Source: DASZZZ01 sp036260375
GTDB lineage: Bacteria; Actinomycetota; CADDZG01; WHSQ01
Length of the DNA: 14,655 nucleotides
NCBI GenBank assembly: GCA_036260375.1
Contig: DASZZZ010000078.1
Coordinates: 1-14,655, forward strand
Direction of reading: 5' to 3'
Positions 1 to 6,055 of the stretch are shown piece by piece (within the stretch, counting starts at the first letter, position 1; each line of letters starts with the position of its first letter). The notes beneath the pieces are model-generated. The model was not told the origin of the DNA and ran no database searches. It saw nothing but the letters and a program-made list of their open reading frames with translations. Made by a program: the position numbers and the translations under genes.

Positions 1-1
1 C

Positions 2-658
2 GGGCTCGCAGCCTGCGCCGGGGGAGACGGGTTCACGGTCTGGAGCCTCGGCGCCGGCGACGGCGGTTCGTTGAGGAACCCGAAGCTCCTGTACTCGCGT
101 TCGGTCCCGGGCGTCTCGATCGGGCACTCTGCCGGCTTCACGTGGGACGGCGAAGTTCTCGTTTTCGGGCACGAGCCGGGCGGGGGCGTCGAGGCCGAAT
201 GTGAGGCGACCGATCCACCACGTAAGAAGAGCGCCTTCTTCTTCGACGCCGAGGATGGAGATTCCCTCGGCAAGTGGACGCTTCCGCGGCCGCAAAGCGC
301 CCAGGAGAACTGCTCGATCCACAACTACAACGTCGTGCCGCTCGAGAATCGCTACGTTTTGGTCAGCGGCAACTACCAAGCTGGCACGTGGGTGACCGAT
401 TTCACAAGACCTCGTAACGCCAAGACGCTCGGGTGGAGCGACCCGCCGCCTCTTCCCGTACCCGAGGGGAGCCCGTTCTGCGCTCCCGCGGGATGCGAGC
501 TCGGTGGGGCGTGGTCCTCTTACTGGTACAACGACTTCATCTACGAGACGAACATCACCGAGGGCCTGAACATCTTCCGGTTCACCGGGAGGCGGACGGC
601 CGGCGCGGTTCGTCTTGATCATCTGAACCCACAGACGCAGGAGTTCACGCTCGACTAG
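2..658 (+). CDS. LVIVD-repeat-like secreted protein, 3' part (5' end outside window)
   Basis: The reading frame is open from base 2 to the TAG at 656-658, so this is the C-terminal ~218 residues of a longer protein. The TTG at 71 is most likely an internal Leu codon, because the frame stays open and protein-like upstream of it. The sequence resembles the C-terminal half of actinobacterial extracellular LVIVD-repeat (beta-propeller-like) proteins: a Gly/Asp-rich blade, then HNYNVVPL, YVLVSGNYQAGTWVTDF and GGAWSSYWYNDFIYETN segments. Two Cys residues near the C-terminal third suit an exported protein. The signal peptide would lie upstream of the window. LVIVD proteins have no defined enzymatic role that I can state. 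Its GC content looks lower by eye than that of the metabolic genes further on. The gene ends just before a strong hairpin. The family call is from remembered sequence similarity. Confidence 0.7.
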   Translation, partial: GLAACAGGDGFTVWSLGAGDGGSLRNPKLLYSRSVPGVSIGHSAGFTWDGEVLVFGHEPGGGVEAECEATDPPRKKSAFFFDAEDGDSLGKWTLPRPQSAQENCSIHNYNVVPLENRYVLVSGNYQAGTWVTDFTRPRNAKTLGWSDPPPLPVPEGSPFCAPAGCELGGAWSSYWYNDFIYETNITEGLNIFRFTGRRTAGAVRLDHLNPQTQEFTLD

Positions 659-675
659 CGAGCCGCGACATTCCC

Positions 676-711
676 GGAATGGGGCGGGCGACTCGCGGCC
701 CGCCCCATTCC
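676..711. terminator. Strong hairpin terminator between converging genes
   Basis: A perfect 14-bp stem (GGAATGGGGCGGGC at 676-689 pairing with GCCCGCCCCATTCC at 698-711) closes an 8-nt loop. On the + strand it is followed by CGTTTA, a short T-run. It starts 17 bases after the stop of the LVIVD gene and lies 75 bases beyond the purM stop on the other strand, so it can work for both convergent transcripts. The stem is directly visible; the terminator role is inferred. Confidence 0.8.
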
Positions 712-730
712 CGTTTAGCTCGCTAGAACG

Positions 731-780
731 CTCGAGTGGGGTCTCGCGCGTTCGAGCGGGTCGATTGCGGACTCGAGCGG
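731..780. repeat. Three spaced copies of YTCGAGYGG
   Basis: CTCGAGTGG (731-739), TTCGAGCGG (751-759) and CTCGAGCGG (772-780) recur at 20- and 21-base spacing, about two helical turns, in the gap between the terminator hairpin and the purM stop codon. The core TCGA is palindromic. I know of no function for it; chance in GC-rich DNA is possible. Confidence 0.4.
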
Positions 781-786
781 AGGATG

Positions 787-1866
787 TCAGGTCCGGCGCA
801 GGCCCCCGCGGCCTCCCACCAGGCCCGGCTGCAGCAGGCGGAGCACGCCGGCCTCGTCCGTCACGTGCCCGATGCGCCGGGCGGTGAGGCCGCGCGAGCC
901 CACGATCGCGAGGACGTCGTCCACATGGTCCTCCGGCGTCACGACGACGAAGCCCACACCCATGTTGAACACCTGATACATCTCGGCCGGGGCGATGTCG
1001 CCGGCCTCTGCGATGAGGTGAAAGATCGGTTGCGGCTCGGGGACGTCGTCGACGACGAAGCCCACTCGGTCGTTCAGCCGGCAGAGGTTCGCGAGCCCCT
1101 CGCCCGTGATGTGCGCCAGGCCGGGCGTCGGGATTTCTGCGTCCCATAGGGACTGGATCGCCGCCACGTAGACGATCGTCGGGACGAGGAGCTCCTCCCC
1201 CACGGTCCGGCCGAGCGCCTCGACGTGCTCGTCGAGTCGCAGACCCGCGCGCTCCAGCAGGGCCCGCCGGGCAAGCGTGAGGCCGTTGGAGTGGATGCCG
1301 GAGGAGGAAATCCCAACGAGGGCGTCTCCGGGGGCCATCGTGTCGCCGCGAATGACCGCGTCCGGCCGGACGCTCCCCACCGCGGTGCCGACGAGATCGA
1401 ACCCCGCCTCGTCGCCGGGCGTGATGATCTCGGGCAGCTGGGCGACCTCTCCTCCCGGGACGGCGATGCCCGCTTCGTGCGCGGCGGCTGCGAGGCCCCC
1501 GAGGATCGCCTCGGCCCTCGCATCCTCGAGCCTGTTCACGCCGAGGTAGTCCACCAAAGCGAGGGGACGGGCCCCCACACAAAGAAGGTCGTTGACGCTC
1601 ATCGCGACGCAGTCGAAGCCGATCGTGTCGTAGCGGTCGAGGGCCGAGGCGATCAGCGTCTTCGACCCGACGCCGTCGGTCGACAGCGCGATGGCGATGT
1701 CCGGTGCGAGCTCGATCACGCTCGCGTAGGCCCCGAACCCGGTCGTCACGCGCGCGCCGCGCGGCAGCGCGAACGTGGGCAGGAGGTGCTCGGTGACGGC
1801 CGCGAGCGCGTCGCCCTGCCCCCGGACCCCCGACTCCTCGTAGCCGCGCGCGGCGCCGTCGCTCAC
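787..1866 (-). CDS. purM: Phosphoribosylformylglycinamidine cyclo-ligase (AIR synthetase)
   Basis: PurM closes the imidazole ring of 5-aminoimidazole ribonucleotide from FGAM and ATP in cytosolic purine synthesis. From the GTG at 1866 the protein has 359 residues (E. coli 345). Visible family landmarks are YEESGV near residue 9, STDGVGSKT (62-70), the DCVAMSVNDLLCVGA helix (85-99), GGEVAQLPE (138-146), ISSSGIHSNGLTLAR (186-200), HITGEGLANL (252-261) and MYQVFNMGVGF (296-306). The GGETAEMPG motif of E. coli reads GGEVAQLPE here, a variant I believe also occurs in some other bacterial and archaeal PurM proteins. A GTG at 1875 would add three residues. I prefer 1866 because neither start has a Shine-Dalgarno sequence, a TAGCGT box lies 7 nt before 1866, and the N-terminus then matches PurM length. 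It is the last gene of a minus-strand row with an exporter and mce. Confidence 0.93.
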   Translation of the reverse strand: MSDGAARGYEESGVRGQGDALAAVTEHLLPTFALPRGARVTTGFGAYASVIELAPDIAIALSTDGVGSKTLIASALDRYDTIGFDCVAMSVNDLLCVGARPLALVDYLGVNRLEDARAEAILGGLAAAAHEAGIAVPGGEVAQLPEIITPGDEAGFDLVGTAVGSVRPDAVIRGDTMAPGDALVGISSSGIHSNGLTLARRALLERAGLRLDEHVEALGRTVGEELLVPTIVYVAAIQSLWDAEIPTPGLAHITGEGLANLCRLNDRVGFVVDDVPEPQPIFHLIAEAGDIAPAEMYQVFNMGVGFVVVTPEDHVDDVLAIVGSRGLTARRIGHVTDEAGVLRLLQPGLVGGRGGLRRT

Positions 1867-1873
1867 GGGCGCC

Positions 1874-1879
1874 ACGCTA
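1874..1879 (-). promoter_or_regulatory. Possible leaderless -10 box for purM
   Basis: On the minus strand TAGCGT lies 7 nt before the GTG at 1866, fitting the TANNNT-N6-8-start layout seen more clearly at mce and at the acyl-CoA dehydrogenase. There is no clear -35 element. The box is weak, and read-through from the exporter gene 33-42 bases upstream is equally possible. Confidence 0.3.
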
Positions 1880-1908
1880 TCCGACGGGCGCGGCCGCGCT
1901 TCGGCGCG

Positions 1909-3147
1909 TCAGCCGACGGGCTCGGACGGCTCCACCGCGGGGCGGCCCGGGGCGTGCGAGCGGCGCGGCAGCTGCAGCGCGCGCACGAACACGAACGCCG
2001 CCGGCAGCGCCGCGACGAGGAACGCGACCGGGAACCCGGGCCCGTCCGCGAGTGCGCCGATCAGGAACGGCGCGAGCAGGTACCCGAGATCGCCGGCCAT
2101 CTGGTTGACGCCGACGGCGGTGCCCGAGCCCTCGCGGGGGATCGCGTCCGCGAGGAGACCGCCGGCGGCGACCCCGCCGGCCGACACGCCGGCTCCGACC
2201 AGCATCATGAACACGAAGTACAGCGCGGGTTCGCCCTCGACGTGGCCGAGCGCGGCGGTCGCGAGCGCGGCGACCGCGAGCGACGGCAGCAGCACGATGC
2301 GGCGGCCCCGCCGGTCGGCGACGCGGCCCGCGACGAGCAGGACGCCGATCTCGCCGACCGCGAGCAGCGTAGTGGCGAGCCCGACGAGGTCCTCCGAGAA
2401 CCCGAGGCGTTCGAGGGCGAGCACCGCGCCGATGTTCTGGACCGCGGCGAGCGACCACCACCCCACGAACGTGGCGAGCAGCGCGACCGCGTAGCGGACG
2501 TCGTGGACGAGCGGTGCCGCGGCGCGCAGCGCCTCCATCGGCGACCGCCTCTCCGTGGCCCGACGGACGACCGGACCGCGCATCGCGATCCACGCGACCA
2601 CGGCCGCCACCAGGAGCCCCGTGGCGTAGAAGTGCAGAGGCGCGGCGCGCCCGAAGCGTGTCGCGACGATGCCGCCGAGGAAGGGGCCCGCGGCGATCCC
2701 GACGAGGAACGACGACCGGAACGCGCCGGTGGCGCGCCCCATCATCTCGGGCTCGACGATGCGCAGGATGCGGTTCATGAGCCCGGCCATGAACAGCGCC
2801 GAGCCGGCGCCGCCGATACCGCGCGCAGCGACCAGCTGCCAGAAGCTTTGCGCGGCCCCCGCGCCGTAGGACGACAGCGACACGATGAGCAGCCCGGCGA
2901 TCGTCGACGCGCGTTCGCCGAAGCGGTCGACGGCGAGACCCGCGGCGAGGTTCGAGACGAAGCGCGCGAGGCCGAAGGCGAGTTGCACCAAGCCCACCGC
3001 CGCGAGGCCGACGCCGAACGAGCGCGCGAACAACGGCAGGATCGGGATGACCATCCCGAAGCCGAGCGCGACGGTCACCGACACGCCGAGCAGGTTGCGG
3101 AACTCGGGCCGCCGCAGGGGCGGCAGGGCCGCGTCGTCGACGCTCAC
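1909..3147 (-). CDS. MFS transporter (12-TM drug/metabolite exporter type)
   Basis: The 412-residue protein has about twelve hydrophobic segments, starting with NLLGVSVTVALGFGMVIPIL near residues 18-37. A loop 2-3 motif-A variant (LAVDRFGER) and its second-half counterpart (GRVADRRGRR) are both visible, marking the two six-helix halves of a major facilitator. The first helix with GMVIPILPLF is typical of proton-driven DHA1-type exporters of drugs or small metabolites in the cytoplasmic membrane. The substrate cannot be read from sequence. The start is a GTG at 3147 without a convincing Shine-Dalgarno sequence. A small inverted repeat (CGCCGG/CCGGCG, 3147-3164) overlaps it. It is 55 bases after mce and 42 bases before purM on the same strand, so co-transcription is likely, but a functional link is not evident. 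Confidence 0.88.
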   Translation of the reverse strand: MSVDDAALPPLRRPEFRNLLGVSVTVALGFGMVIPILPLFARSFGVGLAAVGLVQLAFGLARFVSNLAAGLAVDRFGERASTIAGLLIVSLSSYGAGAAQSFWQLVAARGIGGAGSALFMAGLMNRILRIVEPEMMGRATGAFRSSFLVGIAAGPFLGGIVATRFGRAAPLHFYATGLLVAAVVAWIAMRGPVVRRATERRSPMEALRAAAPLVHDVRYAVALLATFVGWWSLAAVQNIGAVLALERLGFSEDLVGLATTLLAVGEIGVLLVAGRVADRRGRRIVLLPSLAVAALATAALGHVEGEPALYFVFMMLVGAGVSAGGVAAGGLLADAIPREGSGTAVGVNQMAGDLGYLLAPFLIGALADGPGFPVAFLVAALPAAFVFVRALQLPRRSHAPGRPAVEPSEPVG

Positions 3148-3202
3148 GCCGGCGTCAACCGGCGCGCGCGAGGAGTCATTCCGCAGCGCGGCGAGCGGCG
3201 CG

Positions 3203-3610
3203 TCATCCGCGCGCGACGCGCGCCTGGATCAGCTCGGTCAGCACGCCGTGGTTGTCCTTCGGGTGCACGAACGCGACCATGTGCCCGCGCCCCCCGCGCC
3301 TCGGCGCCTCGTCGACGAGGCGCACGCCCTTCGCCTTCAACGAGGCGAGCGTGCCGTCGAGGTCGTCGACCTCGTACGCGACGTGGTGGATCCCCTCGCC
3401 GCGCCGTGCGATGAACTTCGCGACGGTCGAGTCGGGTCCGAGCGGCGCGATCAGCTGCACGTACGCGCCACCGACGCGCAGCATCGCCTCCTCCACGCCC
3501 TGGTCCTCGACGCGCTCGCGATGCTCCGGCGCGACGCCCCAGACGTCCTCGTAGTGCGCGAGCGCGGCGTCGAGGTCGGACACCGCGAGCGCGACGTGCT
3601 CCAGTCGCAT
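3203..3610 (-). CDS. mce: Methylmalonyl-CoA (ethylmalonyl-CoA) epimerase
   Basis: A 135-residue single-chain VOC-superfamily (glyoxalase fold) protein of the usual epimerase length. It interconverts the (2R) and (2S) forms of methylmalonyl-CoA, and in many bacteria also ethylmalonyl-CoA, by metal-assisted proton exchange. Diagnostic segments are LEHVALAVSDLDAA at the N-terminus, EDQGVEEAML (35-44), PDSTVAKFI (59-67), GIHHVAYEVDD (73-83), VDEAPRRGGRGH (99-110) and FVHPKDNHGVLTEL (114-127). The likely metal ligands are His5, Gln52, His75 or His76, and Glu127. The ATG at 3610 is 8 nt from a TAGGAT box and has no Shine-Dalgarno sequence, suggesting a leaderless message. It diverges from an acetyl-CoA acetyltransferase, and ccr lies 5 kb away. 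This suits a role in ethylmalonyl-CoA/propionyl-CoA metabolism. Confidence 0.93.
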   Translation of the reverse strand: MRLEHVALAVSDLDAALAHYEDVWGVAPEHRERVEDQGVEEAMLRVGGAYVQLIAPLGPDSTVAKFIARRGEGIHHVAYEVDDLDGTLASLKAKGVRLVDEAPRRGGRGHMVAFVHPKDNHGVLTELIQARVARG

Positions 3611-3618
3611 GGCGGCGC

Positions 3619-3624
3619 ATCCTA
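3619..3624 (-). promoter_or_regulatory. Leaderless -10 box for mce
   Basis: TAGGAT on the minus strand lies exactly 8 nt before the ATG of mce, with no Shine-Dalgarno sequence between. The acyl-CoA dehydrogenase gene at 10023 has the same hexamer at the same distance, which strengthens the reading as a -10 box with transcription starting at or next to the start codon. Confidence 0.55.
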
Positions 3625-3657
3625 CCGGCGTCCCGGCGGCTAGGGCGGCGCGCGAAC

Positions 3658-3710
3658 TACAATAGAGGTCTCACAACTCTTACGACTTCGCAACCACCGT
3701 CGGAAAGGAG
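3658..3710 (+). promoter_or_regulatory. Promoter -10 and ribosome binding site of the thiolase gene
   Basis: TACAAT at 3658-3663 is a near-consensus -10 box in a locally AT-rich stretch. The -35 position (about 3635-3640) holds no TTGACA-like sequence. AAGGAG at 3705-3710 stands 6 nt before the GTG at 3717 and fixes that start. The predicted leader is about 45 nt. The 106-base gap to mce therefore carries two divergent promoters, one leadered and one apparently leaderless. Confidence 0.6.
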
Positions 3711-3716
3711 CCTGTC

Positions 3717-4913
3717 GTGGCCCCATCGGTAATCGTCTCGGCGGCGCGGACCGCCATAGGCAAGTTCGGCGGGGCGATCACCAACGTCCCCGCCGTCGAC
3801 CTCGGCACGCGGGCGATCCGCGGCGCCCTCGACCGCGCCGGACTGTCCGGAGCGGAGATCGACTACGTCATCATGGGACAGGTGCTGCAGGCCGGCACCG
3901 GACAGATCACCGCGCGCCAGGCGGCCGTCGCCGCCGGCGTGCCCGTCAACGTGCCGGCGCTCACGATCAACAAGGTGTGCCTGTCCGGGCTCAACGCGAT
4001 CGCGCTCGCGGACCAGCTCATCCGCGCGGGCGAGGTCTCGGCCGTCGTCGCCGGGGGCATGGAGTCGATGGACCAGGCCCCCTATCTGCTGCCCAAGGCA
4101 CGGTCGGGCTACCGCATGGGCGACGGCACGCTCGTCGACTCGATGATCCACGACGGGCTGTGGGACGCGTTCAGCCACAAGCACATGGGCGACCAGTCCG
4201 ACGACGTCAACAAGGAGTTCGGCATCGGCCGCGAGGAGCAGGACGAATGGGCCGCGCAGTCGCACCAGCGCGCGCACCGCGCCACGGTCGACGGCCGCTT
4301 CGCCGAGGAGATCGTTCCGCTCGAGATCCCGCAGCGCCGCGGCGACCCGACCGTCTTCGACGTCGACGAGGGCGTCCGCGCTAACACGACCGCGGAGTCG
4401 CTGGCGAAGCTGCATCCGGTGTTCCAGCGCGACGGGACGATCACCGCCGGCAACGCGTCGCAGATCTCCAACGGCGCCGCCGCGCTCGTCGTGATGAGCG
4501 CGGAGCGGGCCCAGGAGCTCGGTCTCGAGCCGATCGCGGAGATCGTGGCGCACGGCATGTCGGCCGACCGGCCCCCGTACCTCCACACGGTCCCGGCGCT
4601 CGCGATCCAGGCCGCGCTCAAGAAGGCCGGCATGGCGCCGGACGACCTCGACCTGCTCGAGATCAACGAGGCGTTCGCCGCGGTCGCGCTGCACTCGACG
4701 CGCATGCTGTTCGAGGGCGACGACTCGGCGCTCGAGAACGTCAACGTCAACGGCGGCGCGGTCGCGCTCGGCCACCCCATCGGCTGCACCGGCGCGCGTC
4801 TGTCGGTCACGCTGCTGTACGAGCTGCGGCGGCGCGGCGGCGGCGTCGGCGTGGGGTCGCTGTGCGGCGGCGGGGGGCAGGGCGATGCCGTGATCTACCG
4901 CGTGCTCCCCTGA
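3717..4913 (+). CDS. phaA: Acetyl-CoA C-acetyltransferase (thiolase II)
   Basis: A 398-residue thiolase of the biosynthetic type (family usually about 390-400). It condenses two acetyl-CoA to acetoacetyl-CoA, or runs the reverse cleavage, in the cytosol. All catalytic landmarks are present: nucleophile Cys88 in NKVCLSGL, Asn317 in INEAFA, His353 in GGAVALGHPIGCTGAR, and acid/base Cys383 in SLCGGGGQGD. Start GTG is supported by AAGGAG 6 nt upstream. It diverges from mce; with ccr and the acyl-CoA dehydrogenase further on it would supply acetoacetyl-CoA for a crotonyl-CoA/ethylmalonyl-CoA route. The symbols atoB and thlA are equally usable; the sequence does not tell synthesis from degradation. 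Confidence 0.93.
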   Translation: MAPSVIVSAARTAIGKFGGAITNVPAVDLGTRAIRGALDRAGLSGAEIDYVIMGQVLQAGTGQITARQAAVAAGVPVNVPALTINKVCLSGLNAIALADQLIRAGEVSAVVAGGMESMDQAPYLLPKARSGYRMGDGTLVDSMIHDGLWDAFSHKHMGDQSDDVNKEFGIGREEQDEWAAQSHQRAHRATVDGRFAEEIVPLEIPQRRGDPTVFDVDEGVRANTTAESLAKLHPVFQRDGTITAGNASQISNGAAALVVMSAERAQELGLEPIAEIVAHGMSADRPPYLHTVPALAIQAALKKAGMAPDDLDLLEINEAFAAVALHSTRMLFEGDDSALENVNVNGGAVALGHPIGCTGARLSVTLLYELRRRGGGVGVGSLCGGGGQGDAVIYRVLP

Positions 4914-4958
4914 CGCGCGTAGACGACCGCGACGAGCGTCGACGCGGCGCGGCCGGCG

Positions 4959-5489
4959 TCACGCGCGCGGCATCATCACGACGCTGCCGTCGTGGTAGGC
5001 GATCCCGAAGGGCAGCTCGCTGCGCGCCGCGCGGTCGTACGCGCGTCTGAACGTCGAGAACGTGCGCGCCACGAGCAGGGTGGTGCTCGCGACCGCTTCG
5101 GGTGACCCCGCGAAGCCGAACCGCTCGAACAGCTCGGTGAGCGCGGGGCACGACGGACCGTCGATCCACCCCAGCGACGCGGCGGCCCACTCGTCGTCCT
5201 CGGGATCGAACTCGCCGCAGAGATCGACGGCGCTGTTCCAGTCGTTGTCGAGGTCGAACTCCCAGTAGAGCGCGCGCACGCGCGCGTCCTCGCCGGCCCG
5301 GCGCTTCGCCTCCCGGATCATCTCGACGAGGTCGTCTTCGTACGCGCCGAGGTCGACCGCCTCGATCGCCTCCATGGCGTCACGTGGAAGGATCTCGCCG
5401 CACGCGTGCCGCGCTCGTTCCAGGTAGTCGTCCGGGGCGCCGTCCCTGAGCAGGTGCCCTTCCTCGTACAACAGGTCCTCGACCGTCAC
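4959..5489 (-). CDS. Strongly acidic unrecognised protein, candidate second immunity protein
   Basis: I do not recognise this 176-residue family. The frame opens further upstream (ATG at 5570), but that would overlap the previous gene. The GTG at 5489 has an AGGAG (minus strand, 5496-5500) exactly 6 nt upstream, so I choose it. By count it holds 38 Asp/Glu against 17 Arg/Lys, a net charge near -21. Visible segments include LYWEFDLDNDWNSAVDLCGEF, here about residues 74-94, and a DPEDDEW patch. There is no signal peptide or membrane segment, so it is probably cytosolic. It is the third gene of the toxin operon, 28 bases after the Imm11-like gene. Nuclease inhibitors are often acidic, so an immunity or DNA-mimic role is a reasonable inference, not a demonstrated one. 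It converges with the thiolase gene, 45 bases away. Confidence 0.7.
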   Translation of the reverse strand: MTVEDLLYEEGHLLRDGAPDDYLERARHACGEILPRDAMEAIEAVDLGAYEDDLVEMIREAKRRAGEDARVRALYWEFDLDNDWNSAVDLCGEFDPEDDEWAAASLGWIDGPSCPALTELFERFGFAGSPEAVASTTLLVARTFSTFRRAYDRAARSELPFGIAYHDGSVVMMPRA

Positions 5490-5495
5490 GCGCGT

Positions 5496-5500
5496 CTCCT
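5496..5500 (-). promoter_or_regulatory. Ribosome binding site deciding the start at 5489
   Basis: Minus-strand AGGAG, part of a purine run GGGAGAGGAG, lies 6 nt before the GTG at 5489. It sits in the 28-base gap after the upstream stop codon and argues for independent translation initiation of the third cassette gene, and against the longer frame from 5570. Confidence 0.65.
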
Positions 5501-5517
5501 CTCCCGCGGTCCCACGC

Positions 5518-6054
5518 TCACGCGACCGGCGTGAAGCGAATGCCGCGACAGCCGGCGCGTCGGATCGCATCGCGCACGGCGCGCGCGACCACGAATTCCA
5601 CCAGCGTCGCGACGGGGGGGCCGAACACGCCGTAGCGGCGTGCCGCGGCGACGTCGATGACGGGCTTCACGACGCGCCCCTCGTGAACGACCGTGCGGCG
5701 CGCGTCGAGGACGTCCGGATGCTCGGGGAAATGCAAGACCCAGTAGGGGCGCGCCTCGCCGCCGTCTCGAATCACCTTCGCCGCGAGCCACTGCAGCACG
5801 TCGCTCGCGCCCTTCGCGGCATCGAGCGCGGATCGCAGCCGCGCGGAGCACAGCCTCACGCCGGAGGACGCCGGCTGGAAGTCGGAGAAACCCCTGCGCT
5901 CCAGGAGGTACGTCGACTCGCGCCACCCGTCGATCCAGCCGCCGAGCTCGAGCTTTTCTTGCACCGCAGCGTCCAGCGACCGCTCGGGACGCGCGATGCC
6001 CATCCGGAGGTTGTCGACGGGACTCACGAGGAAGAACTCGGCATCGACCGTCAC
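5518..6054 (-). CDS. Imm11-like (DUF1629-type) immunity protein
   Basis: A 178-residue protein beginning MTVDAEFFLVSP. Its layout follows the Imm11 (former DUF1629) family as I remember it: an N-terminal strand-rich part, a middle SSGVRLCSARLRSALD helix where the family has a VSERVRELLE segment, then YWVLHFPEHPDVLD matching the YFVLNVLxxVDCLD region, and a C-terminal AVRDAIRRAGCRGIRFTPV matching ALxxAGITGVRFxPV. Such proteins neutralise polymorphic toxins in the producing cell, and Imm11 genes commonly follow AHH-type toxin genes in myxobacteria. The GTG at 6054 comes one base after the toxin's TGA (TGAC-GTG), with AGGGA 5 nt upstream, so translation is probably coupled to the toxin. There is no signal peptide; a cytosolic site is expected. 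No database search was possible; another Imm family is the alternative. Confidence 0.65.
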   Translation of the reverse strand: MTVDAEFFLVSPVDNLRMGIARPERSLDAAVQEKLELGGWIDGWRESTYLLERRGFSDFQPASSGVRLCSARLRSALDAAKGASDVLQWLAAKVIRDGGEARPYWVLHFPEHPDVLDARRTVVHEGRVVKPVIDVAAARRYGVFGPPVATLVEFVVARAVRDAIRRAGCRGIRFTPVA

Positions 6055-6055
6055 G

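Noticed and set aside
1225..3414. Long plus-strand open frame (729 codons) across purM, the exporter and mce
   Set aside because: It is antisense to three well-supported genes, extremely rich in Arg/Glu/Asp/Ala, and has no recognisable domain; it is a GC-driven shadow frame.
3657..4775. Minus-strand open frame of 372 codons antisense to the thiolase
   Set aside because: The thiolase on the plus strand has every catalytic motif; the antisense product is a low-complexity Arg/Asp/Val shadow.
4914..4967. Intergenic arms CGCGCGT / ACGCGCG and palindrome GCGTCGACGC as a terminator for the thiolase gene
   Set aside because: The arms are short, far apart and typical of CG-rich sequence, and no T-run follows.
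5490..5570. ATG start at 5570 for the acidic protein
   Set aside because: It would overlap the upstream immunity gene by about 50 bases, while GTG 5489 has an ideal ribosome site in the gap.
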